Positions 49,189 through 61,564 are shown, numbered from the stretch's first letter. The stretch: DNA of 64,000 nt from Paramecium octaurelia (GCA_905182995.1 CAJJDP010000108.1:201722-265721), one strand, 5' to 3'. The notes: generated by a model from the sequence alone, not told the origin. Numbers and translations are program-made.

Positions 49189-49834
49189 TCAATAGCCCAA
49201 CTTCTCTAATTCTGCATTGATGCTAGTAAGTTCTTTAGCTCCAATAGCCTTTCTTCTAAGATTTTCTCTTTGAATTTTTCTCTTGTAATATGTTGTTCCT
49301 CTAAAACATTAATTGATAAATAATACCTTTATTTTCTCTTCTCTTCAAGTCTGTTAACAACTGCTTATGAATTCCATCCGACTGATGCGCATAAATCACC
49401 CAAAGAGCAGAAGGGTCTGTGATTCTTGAGTCTGATCAATTTAATGGCATCTGGAATAACTTGTCTCTTTCTTGTGTCATAAGGAGGGGGGACACCTTCG
49501 AAGACTTTCAATCTTTCAAGGGCAGCTGCTCCTCTCTTTGACTTGTATTGAAGCATTCCTCTGACAACCTTCCAAAAGCATCTTGATGGTGTTCTATAGT
49601 GCTTGTATCCTCTTCTGGGATTGAAGGCCATTCTCTTATTTAAATATTCTTCGAAGATGACTCTGTTTCTGAAGAGAGATCCTTCAATTATTAAGATCGC
49701 TTACCTGATTGTTAAATCAACTCGGTTCTGACTACAACAATTCTTTATCCTCTCTACAATTCCTTGGCAATATAAGAGGCTAATCTACCCAACAAATGGC
49801 CTTTTCCGTCAATCACTATTTCCTTCTCAAACAT
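49189..49834 (-). CDS. RPL13A: 60S ribosomal protein uL13 (RPL13a)
   Basis: Large-subunit protein at the solvent side. Starts [20 protein letters not shown]. Conserved blocks [60 protein letters not shown] and the final EELEKLGY-type helix are present. Introns of 23 and 26 nt give 198 aa, matching the family. It converges on the unknown plus-strand gene with 47 bp between stops. Confidence 0.97.
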
Positions 49835-50499
49835 TTAATTTTAAATAAATTTTCAAAATGATTTTTATATGATAAAATACTTAGCACCCACTAAACCATT
49901 CATTATTAGATATACTAAACTCTAATTCACATTTAATTTATTTATTCAATAACATTAACATCCTCATAAATCAATCTAAAATTGGCCTCACTACTAATCA
50001 TTTCAATAAATGAGCTTATTTCTACAAATTGAGCATTTAAGGTTCAATATCTCACTATATGGTATTTAATTTTGTCAATAAAAATGATTAAATCTATTAA
50101 TTCAAAATATATGTGCAAAGAGAATGTGGGAATAGAAAGATTTATAATAAATCCTAATGATCACTCTTTAATTTATATGCTATTGCTTATATTTTAGTTT
50201 CAATTTCTTTCCCTTTTGAGGATTTTTTATCTTTCTTTCTTTCTATCCAAACAATTTAATTCTTATTTTTCAAATTTTAATGATTTTTACTCTAGAATTG
50301 ATTCCTAATTCATATCTTTCAGAATTGTAACAAATAGATTGTAATAATAATTTTGTTAATCATATCCTTGATTACTTTACGAAAAAATGTTATTGATAGT
50401 ATAAGATGGTTAGTAATGAGAGTTCATCAAGTTATCATTAAATAATAGCTCTAGTATCAATTTGAGGTTTCTCCTTAATAAATTATATATAAATAAATA
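49835..50499. other. AT-rich divergent intergenic region
   Basis: About 665 bases between uL13 and the CFAP97-like gene. It has pyrimidine-rich patches (near 50220) but no gene or RNA was identified. Confidence 0.5.
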
Positions 50500-51235
50500 A
50501 TGAAAGCACCTAAATATATTTAGTAGGATGTAATTAAACAGGTATGTTAGGCTGAATAATTCCAATAACATAAATTTAATTTGGTAAACACTAGGTCTGA
50601 TCCATATCTATCAAGAAGAGTATGAAACTGAATACATTTATTTTTAGCATGTTTTATAAGACAATGATAAATACCAATAAATTCGTGCAAATAAGTTCTA
50701 TACCAAATTATAAGTTGACTTATAAAAGGAATAACAGTTATTGAAGGAAAATACAAAAATACTTAATCGAATAGTAGATATTGGAAATTAAAAAACTTAT
50801 TCATCTCTTCCAAAACGATCGCTCACTAGATAAAATTCTGCCAATTCAATAAAGTCACTCAATTTATCTTACAGAAAGAAAGAGGCTATGAAAATAGTTG
50901 GAGAAAATGAGAAATTGATGCAGCGTCTATAGAGAACTCCTTCTACATTTAGAAATAAGGAAACGTTTCTTAAGGACTAGTAAAAGTAAGCAATCAATTC
51001 TATTTATACTAGGACTGTAGAACTCAAAAACAGAATCTCTAAGTACTCATAGCAAAATCAATAAAAGTTGGGTAAAATAGTTCAAAGATTAACAAAAACT
51101 ACAACGAATCAGAAACCTCCTAAATCAAGCCAGAATAAAAGTAGTGCTCCTTCATATAAGAACTCTGCATTATCTTAATTGCGTATAGAACCGGAAAGAT
51201 AATAACAGAAGTTTTAGTTCCCAAGAATTAAATGA
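50500..51235 (+). CDS. CFAP97/hemingway-like ciliary protein, 235 aa
   Basis: An N-terminal block QHKFNLVNTRSDPYLSRR is followed by YTKLQVDLQKEQQLLKENTK and ILNRIVDIG. This fits the CFAP97 (KIAA1430) pattern of a basic HK segment then a helix rich in E/N with a conserved ENxxLLxKI. A second similar helix is AMKIVGENEKLMQRLQRTPS. The C-terminus is basic and Ser/Gln-rich. One 28-nt intron (50620-50647) is needed. CFAP97 proteins act in cilia and flagella. The match rests on a short pattern, so the assignment is moderate. Confidence 0.55.
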
Positions 51236-51267
51236 TTAATATATATAATTGTTTTTGTAATTCCTTA

Positions 51268-54200
51268 TCAACAGAATTATCTCTTGATAAGGGCTAAAAT
51301 GTATTCACCATCCTTAGGATCTGTACTATTGATTTTCAAATCCAATGAACCATTCGAATTGTAACAACCATATAATAATACGCAACTCTTATTTTCAGCA
51401 TTGGCACCTGCACAGATAATTTCCTATTCAATCACTTCAATAATCTAAAAGAATATTCGGAATTAATATTTACATTAATATTAATTGCTTAAATCATCCT
51501 TCTAAAGTCTTATTCAGATTTAACTTTGCTTTGAAGAGTGACTTCTTTAATATTTTGATATCTGTCCCACAGTTGTTCATATTGATCGACATTAATATTG
51601 GCGGGTATATATTATTTGATTTATTGTTATGGGATTGTCTATACAGGAGGGGGTTGTGACCATTGTTATTATGGTTGTAATTATTATTGTTGTGGCTGAA
51701 TTTATTAAGGCACTATTGGTTTTTGAGTTATTATTTAAGGTTATTGAACATATACCTAAGGAACTCCTAGGACTGGTTATTGAGCTGGTATAGGATCATC
51801 AATTTCTAATAAATTCTAAACTTGAGCTGGTGGTTTTTACTGAGGTGCTTAGATAGGATTTGGATTTGTATTCATAGGTTTTTGTGTAGATACAGCTGAA
51901 ATTCCTTTTTTCTAAGTTGGTCTAATATATAAATAAGTTCAATTACATAGGTTATTATTATGTCTAGGAAATGGGAGCAAACAATTGATTTGCTAATTTC
52001 TGCTTTTCCTTTAAATTTGGATCTTCTTTTGGTGGTAGAGGCCTGACAGGTGGAATATATGTATTTTAAGTTGAATTAGTATTCACCCCCATTTATCCAC
52101 TGCCCATAGCTTACATAGCAGTTTTGGTTGTTGTTGTTTAACCGCTTCCATTACTACCCATGCCAGTAGTTGACCCGATGGCCATAGGAGTTGCAACAAC
52201 AAGTTTGGGAGCAGCCGGTTATTTTTAGTTGTAACCTGTGTCATCCCAAGGTCCTGCGATAGTTGGAGCTGATGGATTTTAAGTTGTTGTTTTATTTTCT
52301 TCTGTTCCAAAAGTAGCAGTTTTGGCACCTCCATATTTATTATCACTATAAGGTCCAAAATTAAGAGATGGTGCTTCTGTTGCTGAACCTAAGGCTGCTG
52401 CTTTCACTTATAATGAAGGGTTGTATGGCTGAGCTCCACGTTATCTTTCTTATTAGACATAAGCATCTAAGAATGACATTTTGGGATCCACAGTGACAAA
52501 TTTAGAACCTTTGAGTGCTGCATTAAATTTAGCAAGAGTGAAGAAATCAATGGCTCTTTATTAACAATCAAGATTTTTTGATTGCATATATTTTTAAAAG
52601 ATGGCTCTAGTTTAATCAAACATTTAAAATGCTCTTGCAGATTGCAATTTAGCCAAACATGTTAATATCCATGATATGGTGGTTTCGGATTCTAATTGTG
52701 AATCTAATTTAGTGATTACTAATTGAGTTAATTCATTTAATTTATTCGGATCTTGATCATAGATTTGTGATCCAATTTCACCAATAACCCAGCAGACAAT
52801 TTTCAAAATGTTATCCTACAACTCATTTTTTAATAGATCAGAATAAATTTCAGTAATGAACACACCAAATTCAGTTCCAATATCATTAAAATTATCTATT
52901 AATAATTTAAAGAAATTGTTTCTGACATCATTATCTATGAATTCAGATCCGAATTCAAATAATGTGTTAGCTGTCTTAATGAACCATTCCTGAGTAGGTG
53001 CATGTTTTTCATTTAGTAAAGATATTTTAACAAACAAATCCTTTTTGAAATTAGTATCTGAACTCGTTTTGAGGAAATGGATCAATTTTTGAATAATGAC
53101 TTCACAATTTTGTTCATTCGTCATTTTAAATAGCAATTCTAAGGTTTCTTTCTTTAATGTATCATCATTTGATTCTAGACAATCTACAATTGTCATTTGG
53201 TGTTCTAACACATACTTCTATGAAATAGAAACAATCTAAGTCAAAGCATTAATTCCTAAATATTTAAGATTATTATTATCGGATTTCAAAAATCTAGATA
53301 CAGAATTAGCTGCTTATTCAAGTAGACTTTATTGAGGGTAAATTCCACTGATGCACTTGACACATTAGTAAGTCACAGCATAACCTATATTGATAGTTGT
53401 GTCGTCAGCTCTTCTTAAGGTCGATCCCAATACTTCGTAAATCTATTCACTAACTTTCAAATCATTGGCTCCCAAAAGAGTGAGGATTTGAAGCAACTTA
53501 ATTTATAACCAAGGAGCAGGAAATCTATGATAATCATAATCCTTTGATTTTAATAAATAAAATTTTACTTTATGTAGTTTGTGTTCTATAATTTATTTGA
53601 GCATCGAAACAAAGGTTCCTGTCAATGGTTTGTACTTATTGACAGCGCCTTTCTTTAACTCTTCATGATAGAGATTGAAGGCTGCTCCCATAACACTGGG
53701 CTCTTTGTCTTGGATTCCTCTTCTGATTCTGTCATCATAATCTTATTCTGTGATGCAATCTTGGTTCAACTATCTGATAATCTACATCACCATCAATGCC
53801 TATAATGATATCATCGCTATACTTTCTTCCTCACAATATCAGTGTTATGAGTCAATAATTTTAATACAGGCTCTGTCAATGCATTCACAAAAGTCTTGCT
53901 GATCAATTTCCCAACTGCAGTAAGAGCATTGACTACGATGTGAACATTGGTCGATGCTAGATCTTTTTGGAGTGTGGCCACCAACAATATAAGTAACTCA
54001 CTATCATTATCCAAAAATAAGGAACAACACAAATAGCCCAATCTCTTGAGTGCCAAATTCTTGGACTGCGTAAGATGAATTGCATTGATGTGTACAAAAG
54101 AAGCATCATGACTTTATACTTCACTTTTACATGTTACCCCAACATTTCAATGTAGATTGCTCTGATGAGCATTTCCTTCACTTTTTTCGGTGGCATGTTC

Positions 54201-54334
54201 TTCTCATTTAGTTTAGTCTTTAATTATTGAACTTCTTTGATGATGATTTTGTCCTCCTCCTATTTGCTACGAGTCTCTCCAATTGACTTGATCAGATCAT
54301 GTAATTCCTTGCTTAAATGTGATCCCGATGACAT
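51268..54334 (-). CDS. AP4E1: AP-4 complex epsilon adaptin
   Basis: Large subunit of the AP-4 trans-Golgi adaptor. The N-terminal trunk is made of HEAT/ARM repeats with adaptin signatures (QSKNLALKRLGYLCCSLFL, ALTAVGKLISKTFVNALTEP, NIGYAVTYQCVKCISGIYPQ). The block HQMTIVDCLESNDDTLKKET fits AP-4 epsilon better than AP-1 gamma or AP-2 alpha. WVIGEIGSQIYDQDP follows, then a Gly/Gln/Asn/Pro-rich linker (about 51600-52400) and a small ear-like C-terminal domain. Several introns; one of 29 nt near 51450 is clear. Total length of about 980 aa is normal. Confidence 0.85.
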
Positions 54335-54555
54335 CCCAAAAATTAATAAAATATATTTTAAAAATCTCGATTATTTCCTAATATGCAAATTTATCATTGG
54401 TGTTCTATATTCTATACCTTTTCAGGTTATTTGCAATTAGTTTCATTATACTCAGATGGATGGATTATTACTTCTAGAGAGATGAGCATTTTTCATAAGA
54501 TAAAATATTGAAAAATAATGAACATCCATTATAATATACTGATTGCAATATTATC

Positions 54556-55400
54556 TCATTTTAAGGCGGCCAAATATTCGCTATGTTCTTAGAATGGTGT
54601 TGATTCTAATTTGGTGTGTCCCCAAAGATCTGGGGTAAGGAAATTGTAGGTTTCTTTAAGGGCATGGAAGGTAGCTTTCAAGAAGTTTGATCTGGTTCTT
54701 GTACTTCCTTTGGATTGGGTGTAGCAATCTTGGATACCAGCCATTTACAAGACCTTCTTGGATGTGATGGCTGCAACTATACCAGTACCTCTGGGTGCTG
54801 GGACCAATCTAACTCTGACTGATCCTTCCTTTCCTGTCACTTTGCATGGGACTGTGTGTGGTTGGGCGATCTTATTTCCCCAATATCCTTTTCTGACTGG
54901 AATCAAATTAAGTTTAGCATTGATGACTGCTCCTTTAATGGCTCCTTGAACTTCTTTGGCTGATTTCCATCCCAAACCAATGTGTTAGTGGGAATCTCCG
55001 ACTACGACATAGGCCTTGAATCTGGTTCTTTGTCCTGCACATGTTTGCTTTTAGACTGGGCCAATGGCAAGTGGTTCCTCTTTTAAGTTCTTGAGGAAGT
55101 GATCGACGATTTGATATTCTAAAATATTTCAAAATTATTGATACCCTTAATTGGAATTGAGAATTAGAAAATAGTTTCAAGACTCTTGATTTTACCAGCC
55201 TTTACTAATCTTCCCAATTTGGTCAATGGGGTCCATTCTTATTCACCACCGAATCTTCTGGGTCCTCTATTTTATCTTGGAGCTCCTCCTTCTCTTCTTT
55301 CTCTTTATCCTCTTCCTCCTCTTCCGAATCCTTTCTTCTCAGCTGGGGCTGCTTATTATTATTCTGGAGCAGGTGCCTGTTGTTACTCTTATTCTGCCAT
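54556..55400 (-). CDS. RPS2: 40S ribosomal protein uS5 (RPS2)
   Basis: Small-subunit protein at the mRNA entry. The N-terminus has a Gln/Ala/Pro stretch then Arg-Gly repeats, followed by [79 protein letters not shown] and [14 protein letters not shown]. One 26-nt intron (55144-55119) gives 272 aa. Divergent from the pepsin-like gene with about 80 bp between starts. Confidence 0.97.
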
Positions 55401-55478
55401 TAAAATAAAAATCTTAATTTAAAAATTTGTTTTCAAAGTTGTACATATACATAAAAAAGTGGATAAAATAATTAATAA

Positions 55479-57340
55479 ATGATTGGTCTTCTCTTAATTA
55501 TACTTCCACAAGCATTTGCAAATTATTTTGAATAGAAGTTGTCAAGACATGTTTACGAATACAAGGATGTTCAAAAAGACGATATAGTAACTAGCAGCAA
55601 ACCCCCAAAATGCTCAGATGAATTCTTAAATTATTATCATAATGACAGTTTTGTGACCCAAATTTGTTTTACCAAGAACGTATTCTATAATGTGGAAGTG
55701 ATCTTGGGAGATCATATAGATAATAAAAGCATTTATTCAATGGCTGTATAAAAACTCATTACAATATATAATAGCTTGATTTAACCTCTCCTTGGACATG
55801 GTATAAGTCAAATTCATGTGTGAGTTGCAAAAGCCTGAAATCATTAAAATTTGACAATAACAAAAAGTGTAAAAGCTCAAAGAAAGTTGGAAAGTGCATT
55901 GATTCAAATTTTGAAAAATTATTCAATGCCACTAAATGGAATGATATCGACGTTCATGGTTAAATATACTCATCAGAATCTCTAATATAAGGAACTTTTC
56001 AAACTGACACCATAAAATTACTCGCATACAATTCTTCAAGAAAAATGACAATTTCACAATTCCTCTCGTATGAATGGGGAAACAGCACTCCACCTGCCTT
56101 GGTTAATATAACAGGACTGCAGATGCTTTAAGCGGATTACATTAACACTGAATTACCGATTTTGGCAGATGGCGTAATTGGGTTCGGATTCGGCTATACC
56201 GAAACAGATGAAGAGAAGGCCTAGAGTAATACAGACTTCGTTGAAAAACTAGTTTAAGAATAAACTTAGCTTCATTTGACAAGACAATAATTCGCTCTTT
56301 ACACCTATTAGAGTTCGCTCAATTTTTCAGAGATGGTAGTGTAAGTAGGAGGTTTTGATTACAAGTATGTCCATAGACAGCAATAGAATGTAAAATGGAT
56401 AGAAAGACTTGAGAAATCTGGTTATTATTGGATGGTTTAGGTGGATAAAATTCAATTTATTGTATTTTATTTATCATTTAATATAGAATGGCTAAGGCAA
56501 TGATTTGATCAACGATAATTTACCCATCAACAAAGCTTTGCTAACTCTAAACTCTTAATTTATCGAACTCCCCTATAACATTCTGATATCCTTAATTAAA
56601 GCTCTTGACAATGCACATGTTGGGACAGAATGCAATTTAGTAGATAATGAAGTATTTCTATAATCTATAATTCAGATGTATTTATTATATTGCAAGAACT
56701 ATCACTTCTCAACAGCTATTGATTATCGATTGACCTTCATATTTGGAGAACACACTATTCCTATTGATAATTATCATTTGATATATAGAAAGTGTGAGAG
56801 TGCGAGTGAAAATCAGATGATTTAGAATTGTCTCTTCAATATCAAAGTTTCGGAATCTGATTACATTATCTTGGGAGAACCCTTCATCAAAAATCATTAT
56901 ATAGTATTTGAGAATCAGCCAGGAAATAATGTGAGAAGAATTGGCATTATGCCAGCCGCTGTGCATATGTTCTATCCTGACAATCCAGATTACTATGAGT
57001 GGGCTCTGATTAAACTAGTGGGATTCATATTCATTTTTGGTTTGGTCAGCATTTGTTCTGTGACTTTTCTGAGAAGCGTGTGTAAGGATCTTTACAGAGC
57101 ATTTAAATATCGTAGGGTAATTGTGTTCTAAAATATTATTATAAGGCTTTGAATCCTGAAGATAAGTTATCACTCAAACAGACAAAGGAGATGGAGGAAT
57201 CAGACTATTCAACTGAGGAGGATATTCAAATTCAACAGAAAAATGAGGATGAGAAGAAGGTAGATGAATGGACGTAACAACAAGAATAGTTTAAATTTGG
57301 AGAGAAATTTACTAATTAATATGAATAAAATGCATTGTGA
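55479..57340 (+). CDS. Pepsin-like (A1) membrane protein with degenerate active site, about 592 aa
   Basis: Signal peptide (MIGLLLIILPQAFA), A1-type fold, one transmembrane helix near the C-terminus (LIKLVGFIFIFGLVSICSVT) and an acidic cytoplasmic tail. Fold landmarks include PILADGVIGFGFGYTET and SESDYIILGEPFIKNHYIVF. At the first catalytic site, where pepsins have DTGS, this has DLTS (MALDLTSPWTWY, seen after a 29-nt intron at 55746-55774). At the second site, where DTGT precedes LP, it reads LTLNSQFIELP with no Asp. So it is probably not a working protease. Other introns: 56462-56486 and 57117-57145. Confidence 0.72.
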
Positions 57341-57392
57341 TTAAAATGACATACATATATATATATATGTTTACATAGTATGATGATTGCGA

Positions 57393-58609
57393 TCAAAATT
57401 TGGAATTGAATGTTTCACCTTCACCCAAATATGTGATGCCATCGATTTTGCCATTGGGCATTTAAGGATTACATGGTGTGTCTTCTAGAGTTTGAGGAGG
57501 TTGATTAACAACTCTTGTTGAGTTCTTCAAAATGCTCTTTTCAGCAAATTATTTGAGTGGAGACACTTATAGATGAATAACATCCCAGCTGATGGAATTA
57601 AAGAAGGGGTGATTCTTTATTTCATCATATCCTCCTTTAACTCCGATGCGTTCTTTAGGATCATTTTTGAGTAGTTTCTAGATTAAATCACATGCAGCTG
57701 GACTCATGGTCTTAGGATAGGTAGGATCATTGAGTAAAATTTGTTTGGTGATCATTTCAACTCTTCTTTATGGATCATGGAATGGTGGATTACCATTGAT
57801 CATTTCAAAAATAAGAATTCCTATTCACTGTATAAATGCTAAGATACCAAGGGTCCATATATCAACTTCGTACGAGTGACCTTGTCTGGTAATGATTTCT
57901 GGGGCCAAGTACTCAGGAGTGCCAGCCAAAAGGTAAGATTTCTCATTATCTTTTCTTAATGTTGCTAGTCCGAAATCTGTCAATTTAACGTGTCCTGTTT
58001 CAGTCAATAAAATGTTTTCTGGTTTTAAATCTCTGTAAATAACCTTTAGTTTTGTATTTAAGTATTCAAGTGCCAATACTACTTCTGCTGCAACGAATCT
58101 TACGACATTTTCTGGTAATCCATTCTTCTTGCATTTGAGAACATTATAAAATTACCCTCCATTGATGCATTCCATCACAAAGAAGATATACTTAGGGTTT
58201 TGGAATGCAAATTTCAATTTCACTATGAAGGGATGTTTGCTTTGTTTCAATACATTTCTTTCTAAAACTGTGTTCGTTTCTAAATTACATTCTCTAATTT
58301 TCTTTATCTAAATTTATTTCATCGCATAAATTTTATTAGTGTCCTTCTTTCTCACCTAATAAACTTTCCCAAAAGCCCCCTAATTTTCAATTACTTATAA
58401 TACTTGTCCCAGCATTCCTATCTTGATGAAATCATCTTGACTGATCTGCTATTTTAATGGAGGTGGGGGGATAACTACCAACACAGGTTACTTAGATGCA
58501 CTGTTAGTCACCAATTTAGCTACTGTCAGACACAATGAATACTTTTGTCATCGCTTATTGAACTAATGAAGGATGTTTTCAGATCATGATTTGGACAACA
58601 ATTTCCCAT
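57393..58609 (-). CDS. AGC-family protein kinase with N-terminal acylation motif, 380 aa
   Basis: PKA/PKG-like catalytic domain: GQGAFGKVYQV (formed by removing a 24-nt intron), AMKQIQ, VIYRDLKPENILL, DFGLATLRK, GTPEYLAPE, then PPFHDPQRRVEMITKQIL and KERIGVKGGYDEIKNHPFF. The N-terminus is MGNCC, a classical myristoylation-plus-palmitoylation signal, so membrane attachment is expected. Introns of 23, 24 and 27 nt. It has a C-terminal AGC-type tail. No cyclic-nucleotide-binding domain. Convergent with the pepsin-like gene, 52 bp between stops. Confidence 0.9.
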
Positions 58610-58683
58610 AAACTATTATATTAATAATTCATAAAAATTTCATTTATTAGAGTCCAAAGATTTCCAATAATTTTAATTAAAAA

Positions 58684-58924
58684 ATGTATTTACCCACATT
58701 TTACAAATTAGGATACGAAGCTTGGACTGCCAAGAGCAAGAGATTCTTGGGAATTATGCCCGCTGTTGGATGCTGGGGTATGCTTTACTATTTTATTTGA
58801 TTTTAGCTGTCTGGGCACTTTACCCAAATCTTTACAACACAATATACACTGATTTCATTCCCCCTCCCAAAGGTAATTGTATGTCCTAAATGAAGGTGTC
58901 TAAAGAAGAGTACAGGATGCATGA
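58684..58924 (+). CDS. 62-aa membrane protein, possibly mitochondrial
   Basis: Two introns (58778-58806 and 58873-58895) give a 62-aa product starting MYLPTFYKLGYEAWTAKSKR. A hydrophobic segment (LGIMPAVGCWAVWALYP) and the ending FIPPPKGVQRRVQDA follow. Small single-span proteins with a basic N-terminus are common as accessory subunits of mitochondrial complexes, but I do not recognise this one. It shares a short divergent region (74 bp) with the AGC kinase. If the second intron were not spliced, the frame would run on into the tatata repeat. Confidence 0.6.
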
Positions 58925-59043
58925 GACATTGATATATTAATATTTGAAAATTAAGATCATACAATACTTCTTAGCTATCCAATATATAAGTCACTTATTA
59001 GAATTCGATATATTTCCATAGTTTTATTCAATATGTTATACGT

Positions 59044-59061
59044 ATATATATATATATATAA
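59044..59061. repeat. (TA)n simple repeat
   Basis: About nine TA units between the small membrane protein and the Pumilio gene. Similar runs occur near 29530, 32225 and 57355, all intergenic. Confidence 0.85.
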
Positions 59062-59128
59062 ATTCTAACACACTATCAACATTTCGCTTATTTCTCTAAA
59101 AGACTACATATTCGTTAACCTATTCGAA

Positions 59129-60729
59129 TCACTCAAATACATTACCATGCAAAGTGGACTTCAGAGCCTGATACTCTTGTTAATTTTTAATTAAGAAATT
59201 TAAAATAGATTGCTACATTTACTAATCGATCAAGATCAAAAATTTCTTGATCACATAATTAGCAAATTAATGATTTGCCAATTGGACAAAGTTAGAAGCT
59301 ACATAGGAGAACTATTATTAAGCTTAGTTTCTGAAGAGCAGCCAATTTAGAACAGTTATCAATTCAGGTTTACTCAAAGTCTCCAAGGCTCTTTCGACAG
59401 TATTGCTAATATGTAGAGAGATGATTCGTTACCTTGCATACTTATTGATGCTTAATTGATAAAACTGTTAGATTACAAGTTAGATTAATCGAGTTTTCTC
59501 AGGAGATACTACCCAAAACTATAATATGTGCTGAAGAATATAGTTTCCAAATTCGGTTTAACTCAAGACTGAATAATTGGCGATAGATTGTTTAAATAGG
59601 TTGGCAATGTAGATGGGAGCGTATTGTTGGATGATCTTGTGAATGATTTTGCAACCGTAGATTTATTGAGCCATATAATGGAACTAGAATAGATGCATGA
59701 TACTTACTGATTCTTCAACGATGGGAATGAGAAATTCCATTTTAGATTTATCATAGGATTCTAGCATCTTGAAAATGACATAATTGCCATTGGAATCGTA
59801 AATCAAAGATCTCATGTTCTAAACCAATTAAGAAAGTATAGAATTCTAGACCTCCTCTTTGCCTTACGAATACTCAATTAATTTCTGCATGACTCTGCAA
59901 CCAAAGGGGTTCTTAGACAAATCATAAAAGTGCGTCTTCAACTTATTAAACATCCTGCTTTTTAGTTTGACATCTCCACTACTATCGAAGATCTTTTGGA
60001 CTACATAATTCCCAAAGACATCCTTCTCAATTTGGGGACTGATCCTTTCCAACTTTTGGACTATCAACAATTATTGTTCTGGAGTGCCAGATTCAATTAG
60101 TTTCTGCAATTTTCGAGAAATTATTTGATTTCCCCATAGTGAATCCTATTGAGAATTTAATTTTAGTTATTACTATCAAACTAGAGATGTAGATGTCGGC
60201 CTCAATGTCAGGTTCGAAGTACATTAAAGGACTGGCTTCGTTGGAGTGATAGACTCCCATCCCTATAACGTTGTCACTCTGAAGATCTTTGAAGTATTGT
60301 TCTTCATTGATCGAAATCACTCTCTACGATAGAACTTATTTATTCATCTCTTATATTGGTGATTCCTATAACCAAAGTTCTTTGATATATTTAAACTTTT
60401 GATCGTTCAGAGACTAATTAGAATTGGGAGACGATTGACCTTCGTTGGTTTTGTTTTTATTGTGTCTGCGGATCAGCTCTTTCTACAAGCTCAAACTCTG
60501 ATGCTTTTTAAACTTCTCCTCCTAATCGATTTCATCAATGAAGTCAAGAATCCCACTATGCTAATTAGTTAGGGGATCTAATTTGGGAGAAGTGTCCAAT
60601 GTTAACTGCTCGAATTCGGATTGAAGAGAAATCGTAATCGGAGAGCTAATCTCCTCTTATCTTCAATAAGATTGACTCTTACTTTTATTTAGTAGGACTG
60701 CAGGATTGAATTGCTTATTAATAATTCAT
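59129..60729 (-). CDS. Pumilio (PUF) RNA-binding protein, about 507 aa
   Basis: Post-transcriptional regulator that binds mRNA 3'UTRs. The N-terminal 190 aa are Ser/Gln/Glu-rich. Puf repeats follow: SLWGNQIISRKLQKLI, VFGNYVVQKIFDSSGDVKLK, PFGCRVMQKLIEY, SNGNYVIFKMLESYD, YGCKIIHKIIQQYAP, EFGNYILQHIL, KYASNTVERALETLSKPELI and HQFANYVIKKFL. Eight repeats are thus recognisable. Introns of 22 nt (near 60685), 28 nt (near 60155) and 27 nt (near 59415) are needed. The gene runs to 59129; a plus-strand frame over its 3' part is only its antisense shadow. Confidence 0.9.
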
Positions 60730-60779
60730 ATGTAAAAATATTTTTAAATATTATGTCGATTATATATATCTATCCGTAA

Positions 60780-61564
60780 TCATTATTTAGCTCCCTTGGG
60801 TTGACCCTAATGATAATCTGAACTGCTACTTTGGTGCATATATAGATATAATGGACATTCGGCGCGTCTTTGTCCTCATTTGTTATGGCAATCGACGTCG
60901 AAATTGTTGGCTTGTGCACTTATTTAACTACCACATTCCTGCAATAGAATACTAACTCAACATACCAATCATATTCTGGTTTCTCAAGGTATTGCAATCG
61001 ATGCTCAGGCAAACCATACGAGATGATAAAGAAAACTCCCTTGGGTCCCAAAACTCTGTGGACCTCCTGGATCACCTTCTACGCATTCGAGGATGAGGAC
61101 TCTCCACACTTAAAATCTACTTGAAACTATACCAATATGGCATCCAAAGTTCCCTTGTCTATTGCCCCATCAAATGCTCCTTCCTCGAAATCCATCGCTC
61201 TTGCATCCATGTGTAAATCTAATTGAAACTGCCTACTTACATTTGAAATTCGGCCCCTTGTCTTTGTACTTCTCCTACATTGCCTTTGTAACTACATGTG
61301 AGATATCGATGTTTGTAATATTCTGATAACCTTCATCAAACATCTCTTCGCTCAATCCTCACAAACTCAATATTATCATTACTTGAATTGCCTGCTCCAA
61401 CATTCAAAAGCTTACTCTCAGGTGTGAAACATACTGAAACCAGATCTTTCACTCCTGCAAATCTCTGATACCAATCAAATGGTTCGGGATCCCTAACTAT
61501 TCATTCACTCACCTTACCTCGTGTATCTTTCCTCCCAGTACTCTGCTTTACCATATTGAGACAT
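60780..61564 (-). CDS. Methyltransferase of the METTL13-N/EEF1AKMT4 type, 212 aa
   Basis: Class I SAM-dependent methyltransferase, related to enzymes that methylate lysines of elongation factor eEF1A. Landmarks: EYWEERYTRDPEPFDWYQRF, SAM motif LLNVGAGNSRLSEEMFDEGY, IDISHVVTKAMQEKY, DFEEGAFDGAIDKGTLDAIL, VLGPKGVFFIISYGLPEHRL and YLEKPEYDW. Six micro-introns of 22-27 nt are required, the last (23 nt) near 60800 before the ending GQPKGAKQ. All core SAM residues appear present. Only about 50 bp separates it from the Pumilio start. Confidence 0.88.

Noticed and set aside
52083-52358. Leu/Gln-rich frame on the minus strand
   Set aside because: Shifted reading of the Gly/Gln/Pro-rich linker of AP-4 epsilon.
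54758-54949. Plus-strand 63-codon frame
   Set aside because: Exact antisense of conserved uS5 blocks.
59147-59574. Plus-strand frame of about 142 codons
   Set aside because: It lies antisense to the last Puf repeats of the Pumilio gene, whose minus-strand frame shows clear repeat motifs and a normal intron.
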